From NCBI RefSeq assembly GCF_028769735.1, contig NC_088173.1, positions 9,755,038 through 9,819,037 of the forward strand: a DNA stretch of 64,000 nucleotides. Direction: 5' to 3'. A program made the translations under genes and the position numbers. The notes beneath the pieces are model-generated. The model was not told where the DNA came from. It was given only the letters and a program-made list of their open reading frames with translations, and did not search any database. This DNA is from Zonotrichia leucophrys gambelii. Taxonomy: Eukaryota; Chordata; Aves; Passeriformes; Passerellidae. Shown here one piece after another: positions 49,691 through 62,490 of the stretch. Numbering within the stretch: the first letter of the stretch is position 1; every line of letters starts with the position of its first letter.

Positions 49691-52600
49691 TACATGCAAT
49701 CCCCTTTGCTACTGTTAGATCCCCAGACTTGCAGTTACACTTCTTCTATTTGATAGTTGTATTCAGTATTGGATACAATTCTTCTATGCAGTTGTTCTTT
49801 AATCACTTAAACTGCAATGTTTTGTAAGCAGAAAGTGTCCTTTGATAAAGGAAATTTAATTCCATAAAATGTCATCTTTCTGCAAACAGTGACTGGATTT
49901 ACTGATATTGTGTTGTGGAGCTGTGACCAGTGTTTAGCAATACCTGCACATTATCAAACCAATTAATTTTTTTGGGGAACGACACAAAGCACTCAAGGTA
50001 TTGGAAACTGCATTTCATCTGCAAGCTGTAAGGAGAGACATTGATTGCCAGAAACAAATCTGGGCAGAATCATGGCTCAGTGGCATTCAACACCAAGAAG
50101 ACATCTTCTCACATGTTTTCTATCCTTTACCCCTTCCAGTCAGAGAAGCTCAGTCTGCATCTCTAGTACACAACATTTCAGACAATTTTTCTTTTCTCTT
50201 CCATGCTAAAGCATAGATCATGTGGACAACTGGCACTGAGCTAACATGGATTCTGTATTTCAGTAAGATATTGATAATGTGTAGTATCTATCACTTTTTA
50301 CTCTGGTAATATAAAGGTTTCTGTGTGTAGTCAGTTCTTCTGATCAATAGGAGAACAGCAGAGCTCTTGTTGCCTCTCGGGGGTATTATTCATCAGGAGC
50401 ATACTTCACATTTCCTTGTAACAAGGGCTCTCAAAACAGAACCTGGGGCAGCCCTCTGTAGAGTCACCTGGTGTATCTAACTTTAGAGTTATCTAACTCT
50501 TTAGAGATTGCAGAAGTGTACCTAAAGGTATTTCTGAGACAGTCTATTTAAAAATGCCATCCTGTACCATAACATAAATACCTTGAAAAAATATTTTTGT
50601 TGCAGAGGTCTGGCAATACAGTCTTAGTAATAACATTTGGGGAGACTAGGCCAATATATTTACCATAAACATACTTTTCCCATCGGAACAATAATTTTAG
50701 AAACTCATATAACTGTAGTGAAGATAATGAAAAAAATACAAGATGTTCCAAAATGCTACAAATAGAACTGGGATACATCAGACAGTATTGCACTGAGAAA
50801 TAGTTATAATACCTCTGTGCATATTTGCTGCATTAAAGAGTTGCAGTCCTTTGAATTATTTTTTTAACCATACTTCTCTGCTGCTGTATATGATATAAAA
50901 GACTGCAATGGGGAAAAGTCTCATAAAGTGCTGCAGAGAAGACTAGCAAAAACTTAAGCATTTTTCAGTTGACTTCATGACTGATTTGGTGTGTGGTATT
51001 TAGTTAATGCCACCATAAATTTCTTAGAAAGTTCAATAAAAAGACATGTTTTTCCTTCTACAGTTTTTCTGGAGATTCATCACTGCATTAATGTACTGCT
51101 TACTACATTGAACAAACTGCTTCCCAAACTTTTACTAAGAGCACAGCTCTTAAGCCCAAGTATTGTGGTGTTTATGTCAATACAACTCTTAATGCATTCT
51201 GTTGCTAGGATAAGTTTGTTTACAGTTTGTGGATGAAGTAATTTTCTTACCCTTTTTGTGAGGATCCCCGGTTTTTTCATTGACTGAATAGTTACATCTA
51301 ACCTTTCCTGCCCTCCATGCGTGGGCAGCACTTCCTCTCTTTGGATCATATCTAATATTTCAACAGCAGCATCAGTTCTTACAAGAACACAGGGAATTGT
51401 GCTAGCATCCTAGTTTTACTGTAAGCAAGACTAATTGTATCTCATCTCTTCTGAATACCAGGCATTGAAATGTGAGCAACCCAATTCACTTTAATGAGAT
51501 TCCTTTCTACAAGAGTTTAACCTCCTGTCTTATGACCACCTTTCCTTACACTTAATTGAAAGGTATAATATGGTTCAGCAGTTATTAAAAAGCTAGTTTT
51601 TGTTAGCTTTTGTTAGCTAAAATGGTAGCTTTTGTTCATTCAAGTATAATTTTTATTGGAAATTTTCCTTTCTTACCAAGCCAGAGGATGGTTGTTAGGT
51701 TTCAGACTGGTGCAGTAATAAGGAAAACACTGCTATTTCTAAACTACCACAGGGCAATAAAGAATACTGAAGAGTGAAAATGTCTTTACATATTCAGAAC
51801 ACTCAGTTTGTCTGGTAAAGTTTCTTTCAATTGTATAACTTAGCATTTCAGTATGAGAACTGCTTCACTTCTCATGGCACTGTGGAAGACAATCAACATT
51901 CTCAAAACTCTGCTGAAGTGACATCCAGGAAGCATCATCACTACCCTATTCTGAAGAGCTGACAAATAAGGTAAGAAAGGAAAAAAACATAGGGTAATTC
52001 CTAATTTCATACTAACAATTTTATTTTTGTTTGTTTTCAAGTCATTTATTCATTAAGATATGAACCAGAACTCAATTGAAAACTGCCAGGCTCAGATAAG
52101 AAGAAAAAATTTCTACATATTAAATTATTATGTAATCATTTTACCTGAAATAGAATATTATTAGAAAGGAAAAAAAATATTTCAGAATGTATATAGGTCT
52201 GGATATGAAAACATTTAGTATTGAAGACTCCAGTTCACAAAAATCTAGTTTGTACAGGTATCAGAATTTAAGCTTCTTGTTTTTCCCTCATCAGTGTTAG
52301 GCGTTAAGAATTTTTCACAGGCAAGAGAAATTGAGAGCAATAAGAATGATCTGCCATAGCCAAAAATTGAAGTCTGAGAGGTTCAAGCTGAAATGTAAAA
52401 ACATCTTGTTCCTTCAGAAACACTGGAGCAAATTCCCCAAGGACACTGCAGTCTCCATCCTTGAAGTTTTGAGACTCTGCTGGACAAAAAGCACAAATTC
52501 AAGCAGTGCATTCAACCATAGTACTGATTGTGCACCATCACTGGGCAGTTGTGTAGAGTGGCAAAGCTTTCAACCACACATCACTCTGCAAATACAGCCT

Positions 52601-53370
52601 GTAGTCCAAATCATAATCATCTGCTGAGGTGAAAGCTCAGCCAGGAGGGAGAAGAGAGTTCTGAAATTTTATGGAAAGATGGACAGATTGAGATTAAACT
52701 CAAGAGAGGCCATCTTCCTGAAATCAAGCTCTGTTTTTTCATATACTTATAGGCAGTTTAAGTAAGGATGAAGAACTCTAGTTATTGGATAAGATCATGA
52801 CCCTGTGGTATTGAGGGCTCTATCACTGATTTGAACAGGTCCAGGCTTTCAGACATCATGCCCTGTTTCAGAGTTCTTGTTCTTAAAGAAACCCAAAACT
52901 CCCACCACACCCCTGAACAGTACCCATCCACCTGCAGTCTCAAAAGAACACCCCAAAAAAACAACCAAACAAACAACTCTAACAAACAAAAAAACCCTGA
53001 GACACAGGTGAATTTAATAATTATCTGATAGAATAAATCTAAACCCATGGCCATGTGGCAGAGGTAAGAATGGGGTACAGCTTTGCTGTCTTGCTTCGAA
53101 ACACTGGAAAGTATTCATAAGTCTTGATACTGCAGAAGCTTCTGCATTTCTCATGAAAAACTAAACAGATTATAAATACTTTCACTTTGGTATTCATAGA
53201 CTGATATCAAAATATTGAAATGTTCCCTCAGTTTCCTGTTTCCCATGAATTCCATCTCGAATCTTTCTTAGTGACCTTTGAGAAGGGGAATTTTTTTGCT
53301 CTCCTGGATTCTGTGAAAATTAATGTAGCCAAAACCAGAACTAAGACCAATATTTAGAGACCGTTCTTCC
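49691..53370. other. Non-coding DNA, no gene seen
   Basis: No recognised repeat family or exon. Local features are a triple 'gcttttgttagct'-like duplication near 51595-51635 and an A/C-rich stretch near 52945-52995. The 98-codon plus-strand frame at 52331-52627 has no recognised motif. Confidence 0.55.
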
Positions 53371-53781
53371 TCTTTTCTTTTCTTTTCTTTTCTTTTCTTT
53401 TCTTTTCTTTTCTTTTCTTTTCTTTTCTTTTCTTTTCTTTTCTTTTCTTTTCTTTTCTTTTCTTTTCTTTTCTTTTCTTTTCTTTTCTTTTCTTTTCTTT
53501 TCTTTTCTTTTCTTTTCTTTTCTTTTCTTTTCTTTTCTTTTTTCTTTCCTTTCCTTTCCTTTCCTTTCCTTTCCTTTCTTCTTTTCTTTTCTTTTCTTTT
53601 CCTTTTCTTTTCTTTTCCTTTTTCTTTTCTTTTCTTCTCTTTTCTTTTCCTTTTCCCTTTTCTTTTCTTTTCCTTTTCTTTTCTTTTCTTTTTTCTTTTC
53701 TTTTCTTTTCCTTTTTCTTTTCTTTTCCTTTTCTTTCTTTTCTTTTCTTTTCTTTTCCTTTTCTTTTCTTTCTTTTCTTTT
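53371..53781. repeat. Long (TTTTC)n / (AAAAG)n pentanucleotide repeat
   Basis: About 410 bp of pure pyrimidine on the plus strand. The first part, 53371 to about 53541, is some 34 perfect copies of TTTTC. A block of about seven TTTCC units follows (about 53544-53578). The remainder, to 53781, is imperfect and mixes TTTTC, TTTTCC and TTTC units. On the minus strand the motifs are AAAAG and AAAGG. Mirror-symmetric polypurine tracts of this length can form intramolecular triplexes. The lysine/arginine/glutamate-rich 173-codon frame on the minus strand (53354-53875) is a translation of the repeat and not a gene. Confidence 0.97.
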
Positions 53782-54379
53782 TTATCTCATTTCTTTTCTT
53801 CTTCATCCTGTATGCCTTTTTCCTTGTTTGAGTATTCTCTAGTTTTTCACATTGTGATAAGCTTTTGTTTTGCAACTGTTTAACCTAGTTTACATCTTTA
53901 AAGTTTCATTCAGTTATTGTGCATAAGTGTTATGACTAGTTGATGCTTTAATTGTATACTTAAGCATTTTATTTGTTAAGGGGTGAGTGCAATATAATAA
54001 CTTAAACAATTATTTTATCTGATAATAAGCTGTAAAACTAATAATTGAAAATTTTCTAGTATACTCTAACAATATTCCAAGTAGCAGTAAGAAAAAATAT
54101 ATAAAAATTCCCACAACATCCAAAAATGCAAAGACTGAAAAATGCATAACAGATGATGGTGTGTTTTGTTGGGGGTTCTTTTAGGTTTGTTTGGAGGTTG
54201 TAATGGTTTAGCTTTTTTGCCCTTTTTTTTTCCTTTCTTTTTAATACACAGAGTGGACTTTCTTTAAGAGGTAATGTGTAAACAAGCAGTCAAAAAATCA
54301 CCCCAGACACCACAGAGCAAGTGAACTGGGTTCAGCTGTGCTCACTGGGCTGCAATGAGAGAACTGGCAGTGAACTAAG
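53782..54379. other. Non-coding DNA, no gene seen
   Basis: AT-rich flank of the pentanucleotide repeat, with a T-rich tract near 54215-54245. No recognised element. Confidence 0.5.
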
Positions 54380-54560
54380 GCAATGAGTCATTCCCCTCCA
54401 CCGGGCACTGGTGAGGCGTGGCTGAGGGAATGGAGCTTGCTGAGGCTGGAAAAGAGGTGGCTAGGGAGAAACTGGATGCACTCTATGAGGAGGGATACAG
54501 AGGAAACTGAACACTGCTCAGACAAGGTGAAGGTGACAGCAGTGAGAAACAAGAGCAATT
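54380..54560 (+). mobile_element. Possible CR1 LINE fragment (weak)
   Basis: The order 'gctgagggaatggagcttgc', 'tgaggctggaaaagagg', 'tggctagggagaaactgg' and 'gcactctatgagg' resembles the CR1 3' untranslated segment 'ctgagggaactggggttgtt..cctggagaagagaaggctcaggggagacc', in sense orientation. Similarity is patchy and the usual flanking CR1 segments are missing. This is either a very decayed copy or chance. Confidence 0.4.
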
Positions 54561-54823
54561 ACACTGGATATACAGAAAATTATCTAAATAATGAAAGTAG
54601 TTAAGCACCAAAGTAAGGGTCCAGAGCACTTAGGATTTTCCATATCTGAAGACTTGCAAGACAAGTGAAAAATACTGATCTACCTTTAAAATTAGCTTTT
54701 CTTTAAAAAGGAGCTCTAGCTGATAGCTCCAGAAGTCACTTCCACCCTAACATTCCTACATTTCCGAGACTTCAGAACTGCTTCATAACCAGATCATGTG
54801 GAATGCCTAGGGTTTCATTGAAG

Positions 54824-54854
54824 GGGATATGTTCCACACAGTGGAACATATCCC
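54824..54854. repeat. Perfect 14-bp inverted repeat, 3-base loop
   Basis: The left arm gggatatgttccac (54824-54837) and the right arm gtggaacatatccc (54841-54854) are exact reverse complements separated by 'aca'. It would fold as a short hairpin in RNA or single-stranded DNA. No gene or transposon end is recognised beside it. Confidence 0.95.
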
Positions 54855-56230
54855 TGCCCCCATCACATTGCTAATATAAGTGTAGAAGCTAAAAAAAAAA
54901 GAGTCAGATTTACCACTTGATTTATCAGCAAACAATATCAATTTTTTAGCTACAAAGTGCAACTAAACACAGTTCTGTACTACTGAACATTGTTTCTAGG
55001 TATACACCCTACATGAAGGAGGCTGTATCCATAACTTCCATCATATTTTCAAAAGTTGTCTTCTTGTTTTTTGCCAGACTGTTTTTTACTAGGCTATCCT
55101 TTGTGAAAGAAAAAGAAACCCAGAGAAAGAAAACCTAAAGAAAGCTTAGATTGCTTTCATATTCTAAGAAACCAGGCTGGGAGCTAGAAGTAGCAGGTCT
55201 GGAACTTCCTCCATTTCCCCCTTCCCTTCTCTCCTCCCTTCTTTATTATTTATTGACTTCAGAATTCAATGAGTCACAAAAGTTCACAGAAGAATTATTA
55301 TCTATTTATCTTTTAAAAGCTACATCTTCAGGTGCTCTATAATATCTTGCAACTTCAGAGCTTGCAAGACCAAGAAAATAGATGAAACAAGCAGGATGAA
55401 GAACATAAGTGGATGTTTGGAGAGGAAATATTTTTTATTTAGTGACAAGGACTGTTATAAGGTTTATTTATCATGTATTTGGCCTTCATATTCTAATTAG
55501 GACTTACTCAGCAAGTTGTGTTGCAAATTAACATCTGGACTTTATCCATTTGGCCAAAATTGTTACTTGCTCTGCTTTTTATTCCAAATTTATTTTCACA
55601 TAATTCTGTACAGCGCTTCACATTACCAAAGGAGTTGTTCCTTGTTAGTTAATGCCTAACTAATGTCCACCTCCTGCCTCGATTTTCAGTAGTTTTTCCA
55701 CAACTGTTTTCAAGTGTCAGAAACAAAGTGGAAACGTATAATCAGACACAGTTGGGTTCACGTGACAGGATTCTGAAGTAGAGGAGAAATATGAAGCCAC
55801 TTCACAGTTTTCAAATACAAAAACCCACTTTGAATACATTCTTTCTCACAGGACACTGTGTTCTATCTGCCCTTGCTCAAGAAGATCTTGCAGTCTAATC
55901 AGGATATAACCTCTGTGATCCCACAGAGATCATCAAACATATGACTTTTCCTTTGAGATTTAACACCTTGCCATCTATCTGGAAAGACACTATATTTTCA
56001 AATCTTTAGAAAAGTCAACACAGGTTAGACGAATGGTAATTAATGATGTTAGTCTTAGAGTTCAGCTTCCTTGCCAGCAAGATTTAAGGCAAATATATTT
56101 TAAGATAGTTATTCTGAGTTCTTACAGCTACAGCAAAAATGAAACCCTGGAGTAGGGGAGGAGCTTCTTCAGAAGAGAAATGCAAAAAGCCTGTTCAGCA
56201 ATAATTTTTGAGAAGATTCAGCTGTTGATA
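54855..56230. other. Non-coding DNA, no gene seen
   Basis: No recognised element. A pyrimidine-rich stretch occurs at 55205-55242. The region 55610-55700 is non-repetitive with mixed composition and could be a conserved element, but there is no direct evidence for that. Confidence 0.5.
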
Positions 56231-56253
56231 TTTTTTCTTTTTTTTTTTTTTTT
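56231..56253 (+). repeat. T-rich mononucleotide tract
   Basis: T6, one C, then T16. Simple repeat. Confidence 0.85.
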
Positions 56254-56590
56254 AGTTTTAAACCTTATAACACATCCTGCCAAATATCTATCATGCATCA
56301 CTTTCATTAGCAATTCAAGGATATAAAGTAATAGTTATACTGGATATGCCAAACAAGCATATTGGACTGCAATTTAGTAGTGCCCAGATCTTCAGGTCTT
56401 AGCAAAAGAGAATATTCCAACACAAAATATTTTTATACTTCATCTTTATGTTAGCACATCCTTCATTGAATCATCTTCCTTCTCAAGCATTAACCATGCA
56501 AGACATGGTTATTTTGCTCAAAATTGTTAAATTCCAGTTGGGTAGCACTTTTTTCCATCTTTAAATGCATACCAGTGTGATATGAGAAGG

Positions 56591-56610
56591 TAAGTAAGTA
56601 AGTAAATAAG
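56591..56610 (+). repeat. (TAAG)n tetranucleotide repeat
   Basis: Three perfect TAAG units, then one TAAA variant and another TAAG. Short tandem repeat. Confidence 0.85.
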
Positions 56611-59600
56611 AATATTAAACACTTTTATCTAAAGCTATTAAACACCTTGAAAATTACTTAAGAAAATGGGAGGAAAAAAGTAATTGATACAAGCACTAAC
56701 AAAAAGAATCAAGCCTACTGGGACAGGTTACAGATATGCTGAGGTATTGAAATGCCCTCTAAAAGTGTTACACATTATTTAAGAACTAAACAAAGATGAC
56801 TTTAGCCTTATGCCCAGCACTACTGTGGCTCCTTATCTGTATTTCCATAGAACAGCTTAAATCCTCCAGTCCTGTGTGTGATGGAAAGCAAAAATGACAC
56901 CCAACACTCTGCAATCACTGCTCGCTGTGTCAGGACACAGACACCATTTCTAAGACACTTACTGACACCTGACAAATAACAGTAAATGGAACAAATATTA
57001 GACAGCACCTGACACTCCAGCTGCCAGAAACTGATTCTGTCTGCTGTAAGTCTTTTATGACTAGTATTACTATTAATCACTCAGTGGTAATTTTTACAAC
57101 TTCCCTTTTTAAAGCATTTACCTACAGCTATTGCAAAAAAAATCACCATTGCAAAGGTATGATAGCTAAGCATCTCTCATATGCTAACATTGAGGATACT
57201 GATACTGTTCTCCTTTAGATATTCGGTAGGCAGATTTGTTGTTTGAACAACCTAATCATATTTTGGTGGTCAACCACCACCATGTGCATTTAACCAAAAT
57301 CAGCATTTCTGCAAACGATAAATAACAAGTAAGCAAGCAATTGATACTGTTCTGGCAAATTCTTTAGAAAAATATATCTTTCATAAATTCTGAATCAAAC
57401 TCTCCTCAGCTTCTGCCTCACCTCTGCAACTTCTTGATTTTAGCCAAAAATGTAGAGCACCAAGTAGAAAGCAAAGCAGTAATATGATCCTTCCTTTCTA
57501 GTATCACAACTGCTAGGCAAGAAACTCCTCTTTCATATGAAAGTCAATTGATTATTTCATTGCATTAGCAGCGCAATGCACTGCATTAGCAGTGCTTTCA
57601 AGGGAAGACACAAGCTGCTAGTCATTCAGATGCAATCACCATCCACCTCCCTTCCCTTATGAGCTGCTTTACCTGTAGCAACCCCTAACTGAAAACAAGT
57701 TAAAAGAGGAATAGTTATAACTAAAATTAAAAATATAGGGTTCATTTACAATCTTCATGAGAAACAAGATAAATATTTCTTACCAAGAACAGTTTCATAG
57801 ATTTTAGAGAGAGATCATAAAAGACAGAAGCATGAATAACTTATAAATTTATTTTTTCCATCTAACAATGCAATAGTTGTTTCTTGTTTCTCACTTGACA
57901 TCCCTTCATACTGTTGTGCCCTGCAGAACAATAGAGGCAGTTGTAGAAATGAAATGAGTCACAAAAAACATGTGACTTGGGACATGCAAAGCAGAGCTGA
58001 CGATATCACTTTGTCTCAGCTGCCAAGGGTGTAACAGAATCATGTTTGTTTACTGCTTGAATCCATAACTTTGCTGTTAATCTGAACACATTTTTTCTTT
58101 TTGAAAGTAAGACAGTATTTAACATGCAGCACAGCTCATAATCACATTATTAATAACTTGCATTTTGGTTAGCCCTAATGTTGTCATGATACAAGACTAA
58201 TCATGTATTGAATCATCTCATAATATGGAGGTGACAAGTATCTCTGCTGGATCAACAGGTAAAGACTAGTTCCTCTATGTAAAAGGAAGCTGGCTGTTAT
58301 GGCAACACACCTTCGTGACTGAAGATTTATTAATTTTAAAGCTGCATTTCTCTCCTCCTAAAGCTTTGATCGTCATGTACTTAGGTGGGCAAGATGGAAA
58401 CACAATTTTTATTGCTTTTTCCCCATAGTCTTTCATTAGGACAAACAGGAAATAAAATTTATAATTAAACTGAAGTAATTTTTGTCATCTGTTGTTGTTA
58501 ACTGGCTAATGATAATCTCCCAAATATTTGCAGGCCTACTGCCTTTAAGTGTCAGAGCACATGCCTATTATACATTATCCATGACACAGTGACAGCCTGA
58601 GGGATTCCCATTCATGTTGGGTATTGTATTAGAAAATAAAAACAACAACAAAAGACTCAAATACATTTAAAACTATCACCATAAGCTCTAAGTCAAGTGC
58701 TCTAGATCAAGAAAAATAAAGAAAGCAGTTTGAGCAGAAGTGAAATGTCCAAAGTGAAATTAGTCCTTTCATGCCTATATAAAACTTAGATTGCTCACAG
58801 TGCCAAGATTAGTTTCCTGAGTTTTATAGTCTGAGACCAACAGTGCTCTCAGATGACTGCTTCTGCCAGTATTATCTGATTATTAAAATCCTAAATTCTA
58901 AAATCCTTCTGAGATTAGCTCTAAAAGTTAGAGGTGAGTGCTGTTAAATGATCTAGCAAATGTAGATATTGTTTCTTCCACAAAGAATTCCAGAACTTCA
59001 TTTCTCAAAGCATGGATGGTGCTACATGAAAGTTTTTCCAGAACATCTCTATCATTCAAGGTCCAGCTGAATTTTAAGTGATGTTTGAACACATATTCCC
59101 TTAGCTGTAGTTAAAAAGAGATAGTATTTAAAAGGTATTCTTGTGAAGTTGTACCAGAACATGGTACAGAAACGTCTGGAAATCATCTGTCATCACTGTC
59201 ATCTTAACATGCTGACAAGATGAGAAATGACCATTCTTCTTGCCCTCTTGTCCTCAAGTTAAACTTCAGACTTCATAATCTTTTGTTGGCCCAAATAAGC
59301 CAGTTTGTGTAGTTATCATGAGTCTCAAGGCTTGGATTTAACCACTGAATGAAACAATTCTCTGTGATTCAGACCTGAGTGCGCAACAGAATGCCTTTCA
59401 GTTCGAGTTGCACAAACAGAGGTAGTGACAAGACAACTTTCTAAGCTCCAGTAACTACTACATACATGCCCTTTGCCACCTCCTGCTGTCAAATACAGCA
59501 GCAGGACGCTGAGCTAATGTGTCACATTTTGCAGGCTAGGTGGTTTTAAGAATATCCAGTGTGAATTACCACACCTCAGTAGTAGTACAGCCCTGGTAGT

Positions 59601-60353
59601 CACTTAGTAAGCTGTGTTAGTGCACTTCTGTAAGATTGTATGACCATAACCAAGCTGCCATAAATAACAGAGTTCTTTATGCCAGTGATTATTTAAATTT
59701 ATAATTTTTATAATATCTACCAGGCATGCTTTTACAAATAAGAAATGTCTGCATGTGTTACTACAAACCTTGTTCTTAAAAATTTCACACATAAATAAAT
59801 GCCTAGAACAATGCAGCCGGTAAATTAGATACATAAATATATATAGTCTAAAAGATCCATAAAAAGGCTTATTTCCAATGACTTGTGTTTCAGCATTACT
59901 TTCAGCAGTTACTAATACATAATTCAACTGTATAAGGAGGAAACAAATACTTCCAAGATGGCCCTGCATATTAGTATTCACAGAACTTACAGCTGAGACT
60001 CATTGAGACGGGCCACAAAACTAATTTACCTGAAAAACAGCAATTTGGTCACTAATTGAAAAAGCTTCATAAGCAAAATAACATAATCACATTTGGCAAG
60101 TCCCACCAAGTTATATCATACATTATTCTGACCTGATGGTGTATTCAAGTAAGACCTGGGAAAATGAAAAATATCAGAAGAGTTAATATTTCTTGACTGA
60201 GAAGGTTATAGTAATTCATGAAAAACAGAGGTAACCAGAAAAAAAATTGCATGAGTTCCAAAGAAAATAGTTATAAAGCTCTAGGTTATGATTCCTTAAT
60301 AAAGGCTCAAGGCTTGTATAGAATTACTGGATATGAGATTGCAGTGTGAAAGC
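56611..60353. other. Non-coding DNA, no gene seen
   Basis: No recognised repeat family, RNA gene or exon. The longest frame (125 codons, minus, 59604-59981) has no recognised domain. An imperfect direct repeat 'tgcattagcag' lies at about 57560-57595. The non-repetitive stretch 58480-58660 has the look of conserved non-coding DNA, but this cannot be tested here. Confidence 0.5.
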
Positions 60354-60410
60354 TAAAAATAAAAATAAAAATAAAAATAAAAATAAAAATAAAAATAAAA
60401 ATAAAAATAT
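60354..60410 (+). repeat. (TAAAAA)n hexanucleotide repeat
   Basis: About nine and a half perfect copies of TAAAAA with no interruption. Open frames on both strands across it (lysine/asparagine or phenylalanine/leucine repeats) are products of the repeat. Confidence 0.97.
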
Positions 60411-60889
60411 CACCTGGGAGCTATTAGACCCATCCTGTGAAATTGTGCCCCATCCTCCTCCATCCCACCTCCCCCTCCTGTTCCCTGCACAGCTCTCCTC
60501 TCTAGAGAAGACTGGGTTAGTTAAGTAGGCCAAATCCAAGTGCATATTTGTTTATAGGGACTGTTATTTAAGAAATAGATGATCAAATTCCTTCAGAAGT
60601 AGAAATGCTTGAGATCTGTCTTCATGTTTGTTTTAACGCTTAAGCATTTGCTCTAGTAGTACTGTGATGGAAAGTCACTTAAACTAGTCTGTGAAACCTA
60701 AGAGATGGCAAAACATGTGTAAGTCTCACCTTCTCTGGCTGGCAGGAGTCAACCAGTCATAAGCAAAACCAAAAGAAAAATTTTGACTCTCATGAAGAGA
60801 GATCTATACTTATGCTTTGGCTTGGACTGAGAGCAGAATAGCTCCATACCACAGGATGAATCAGTAACAACTCCTGACTCTTCCCATGG
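60411..60889. other. Non-coding DNA, no gene seen
   Basis: A C/T-rich stretch lies at about 60440-60500. No recognised element. Confidence 0.5.
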
Positions 60890-61150
60890 GGGCAGGGGAA
60901 AGAGCAAAAAAGGAAACCCTTTCCTACCCTCCCAAGCCCATCTCCTCTCCCCACGGTCCTTACATCTTGCAGACCACTTCAAAGTGCCTTGTGCGTTGTT
61001 GCTGGCTTGGAGGAGTTTCAGGAGCTGAGCGGACGGCAGCGCTGAGCCTCGAGCAAACAGCAGAACACAGAGTGCCATCGAGTGGCAAGATTCCAGCAAT
61101 ACACTCCTGAAAGTCGCTGCTCATGCCTTGTTCAGCAGCCCATTTTTTAA
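60890..61150. promoter_or_regulatory. CpG-enriched segment with splice-like motifs, possible exon or promoter
   Basis: Eight CpGs fall between 60954 and 61115, in DNA that is otherwise nearly CpG-free. On the plus strand a long pyrimidine-rich run (about 60918-60960) ends in an acceptor-like 'cttgcag' with AG at 60971-60972. On the minus strand the same place offers a donor-like 'gcaagat|gtaagg' with GT at 60963-60962. The minus frame is open for 172 codons from an ATG at 61478 to 60960, the longest non-repeat frame in the window. Its start is hydrophobic because of T-rich DNA, and I recognise no domain in it. It could be a promoter with an untranslated exon, a non-coding RNA exon, a coding exon of an unrecognised gene, or an accident of composition. 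Confidence 0.35.
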
Positions 61151-61478
61151 GGTCTGCAAATCTTTTAATTCTTAGCACTAACTTTTTAGTATTTAAAGCA
61201 GGATGCACAGAGTGGAAGCAGATAAATTTATGTCTTACTTTGGCTTGAACTTTCAACATTTCCTTGGGAACTATTCTTACATGAAAGAGGAATGAAAGAA
61301 AGAAGGAAAAAAGAAAAAAATATATAACCACAATCCACACTAAAATAGAATTAGCCAATAACTTGAAGTCGACCAGCACTAGCCAGGTTTTGAAGTAATT
61401 ATAAAGCCTTCTACTCTGAACACATGGTAATACTTCTGATGTTGAAGAAAAGCCTTGAACAGAGTTAAAACAGTACAT

Positions 61479-62487
61479 GTGAGCCCCTCTACCAAACCCT
61501 CCTTTTTTCCTAGACAGTTAAAAATAAGTTGAAGTCAAGGAGACTTCAATTATTCTAATTAAGTGTCTCTCTTTTTCCGTCCTGGAAGAGTCACCTTAGA
61601 GTGACACATATCAGTATTACTAGAACTCATAAGTTTCTGAATTGTGTTTAGCTGTAAGCTGGTCATAAAAGACATGTGCACACTGATCTGTTTTTCAAAG
61701 ATTGTACTGATCTTTCAACATCTTTGTCTATAAAATGACACACAAGTTTAGTAATTTTAGTTTGTTTGGTTGTTTTCTCCCTAAGAAAATTTAACTGCTG
61801 CCAGTCTTCTGTCAGATATACAGCCAGTGTGGCAAGAGCCATTTTTATGACCTGGAATCTCCTAGGTCATCATAATACTCAGATAATACCCAGGTGGGTA
61901 GTTAGTGACAGAAGAAAAATGGTTTATATTTTCTAGGGCTGCAGCATCATACTGTGCCCAAACACTCATAATACAGAGGGGACTTTTATTATTTGACAAC
62001 ACAGGAGATGCAAGAGTATTATTCATTAAGTTCCCAGGTCCTGGGCATGATGTTTTCTGGGAAGTTCACAGCATGTGCACAGCTGGATTTTGAGTGCTGA
62101 GAAAACCATATTTGCTAGTGAGGAGTATATTCTCTTCTCTGTATCACCACACATTGTAACTGCAAACCCTAACATTTAATTTGAAGGATATGTACACAGA
62201 CCATGTTAAGGTAAGAGCAAAAAACTGGTTAAAAAAAAAAAAAAGGAATACTTCACATATACCCATCTGAACAGCAAATGGAATAGAGGAGAAAAAGTGA
62301 AAGTTGAAATAGGTTAATGAGAATGCAGCATTAGAAGACATGGCATGTCTTTGGCTTCATGGTAGCATGTTATTTCATTAATTGCATCATGGGATGCTAT
62401 GCATTTGTCAGAATAATCCAAGAAAAACAATTTCCTTTATAGCCTTTAAAACATGAAACAAACAAAATATTAATGTGTTCCAACCAG

Positions 62488-62490
<3 letters not shown>
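61479..62490. other. Non-coding DNA, no gene seen
   Basis: Holds an A14 tract at 62231-62244. Otherwise no recognised element. Confidence 0.5.

Noticed and set aside
53354..53875. 173-codon lysine/arginine/glutamate-rich open frame, minus strand
   Set aside because: It is the translation of the AAAAG pentanucleotide repeat, whose units lack stop codons in these frames. Not a gene.
59604..59981. 125-codon minus-strand frame
   Set aside because: No recognised domain, codon make-up as expected from AT-rich DNA, no promoter or splice signals that stand out.
60324..60545. Frames encoding KNKNKN or FLFLFL stretches
   Set aside because: Translation of the TAAAAA hexanucleotide repeat.
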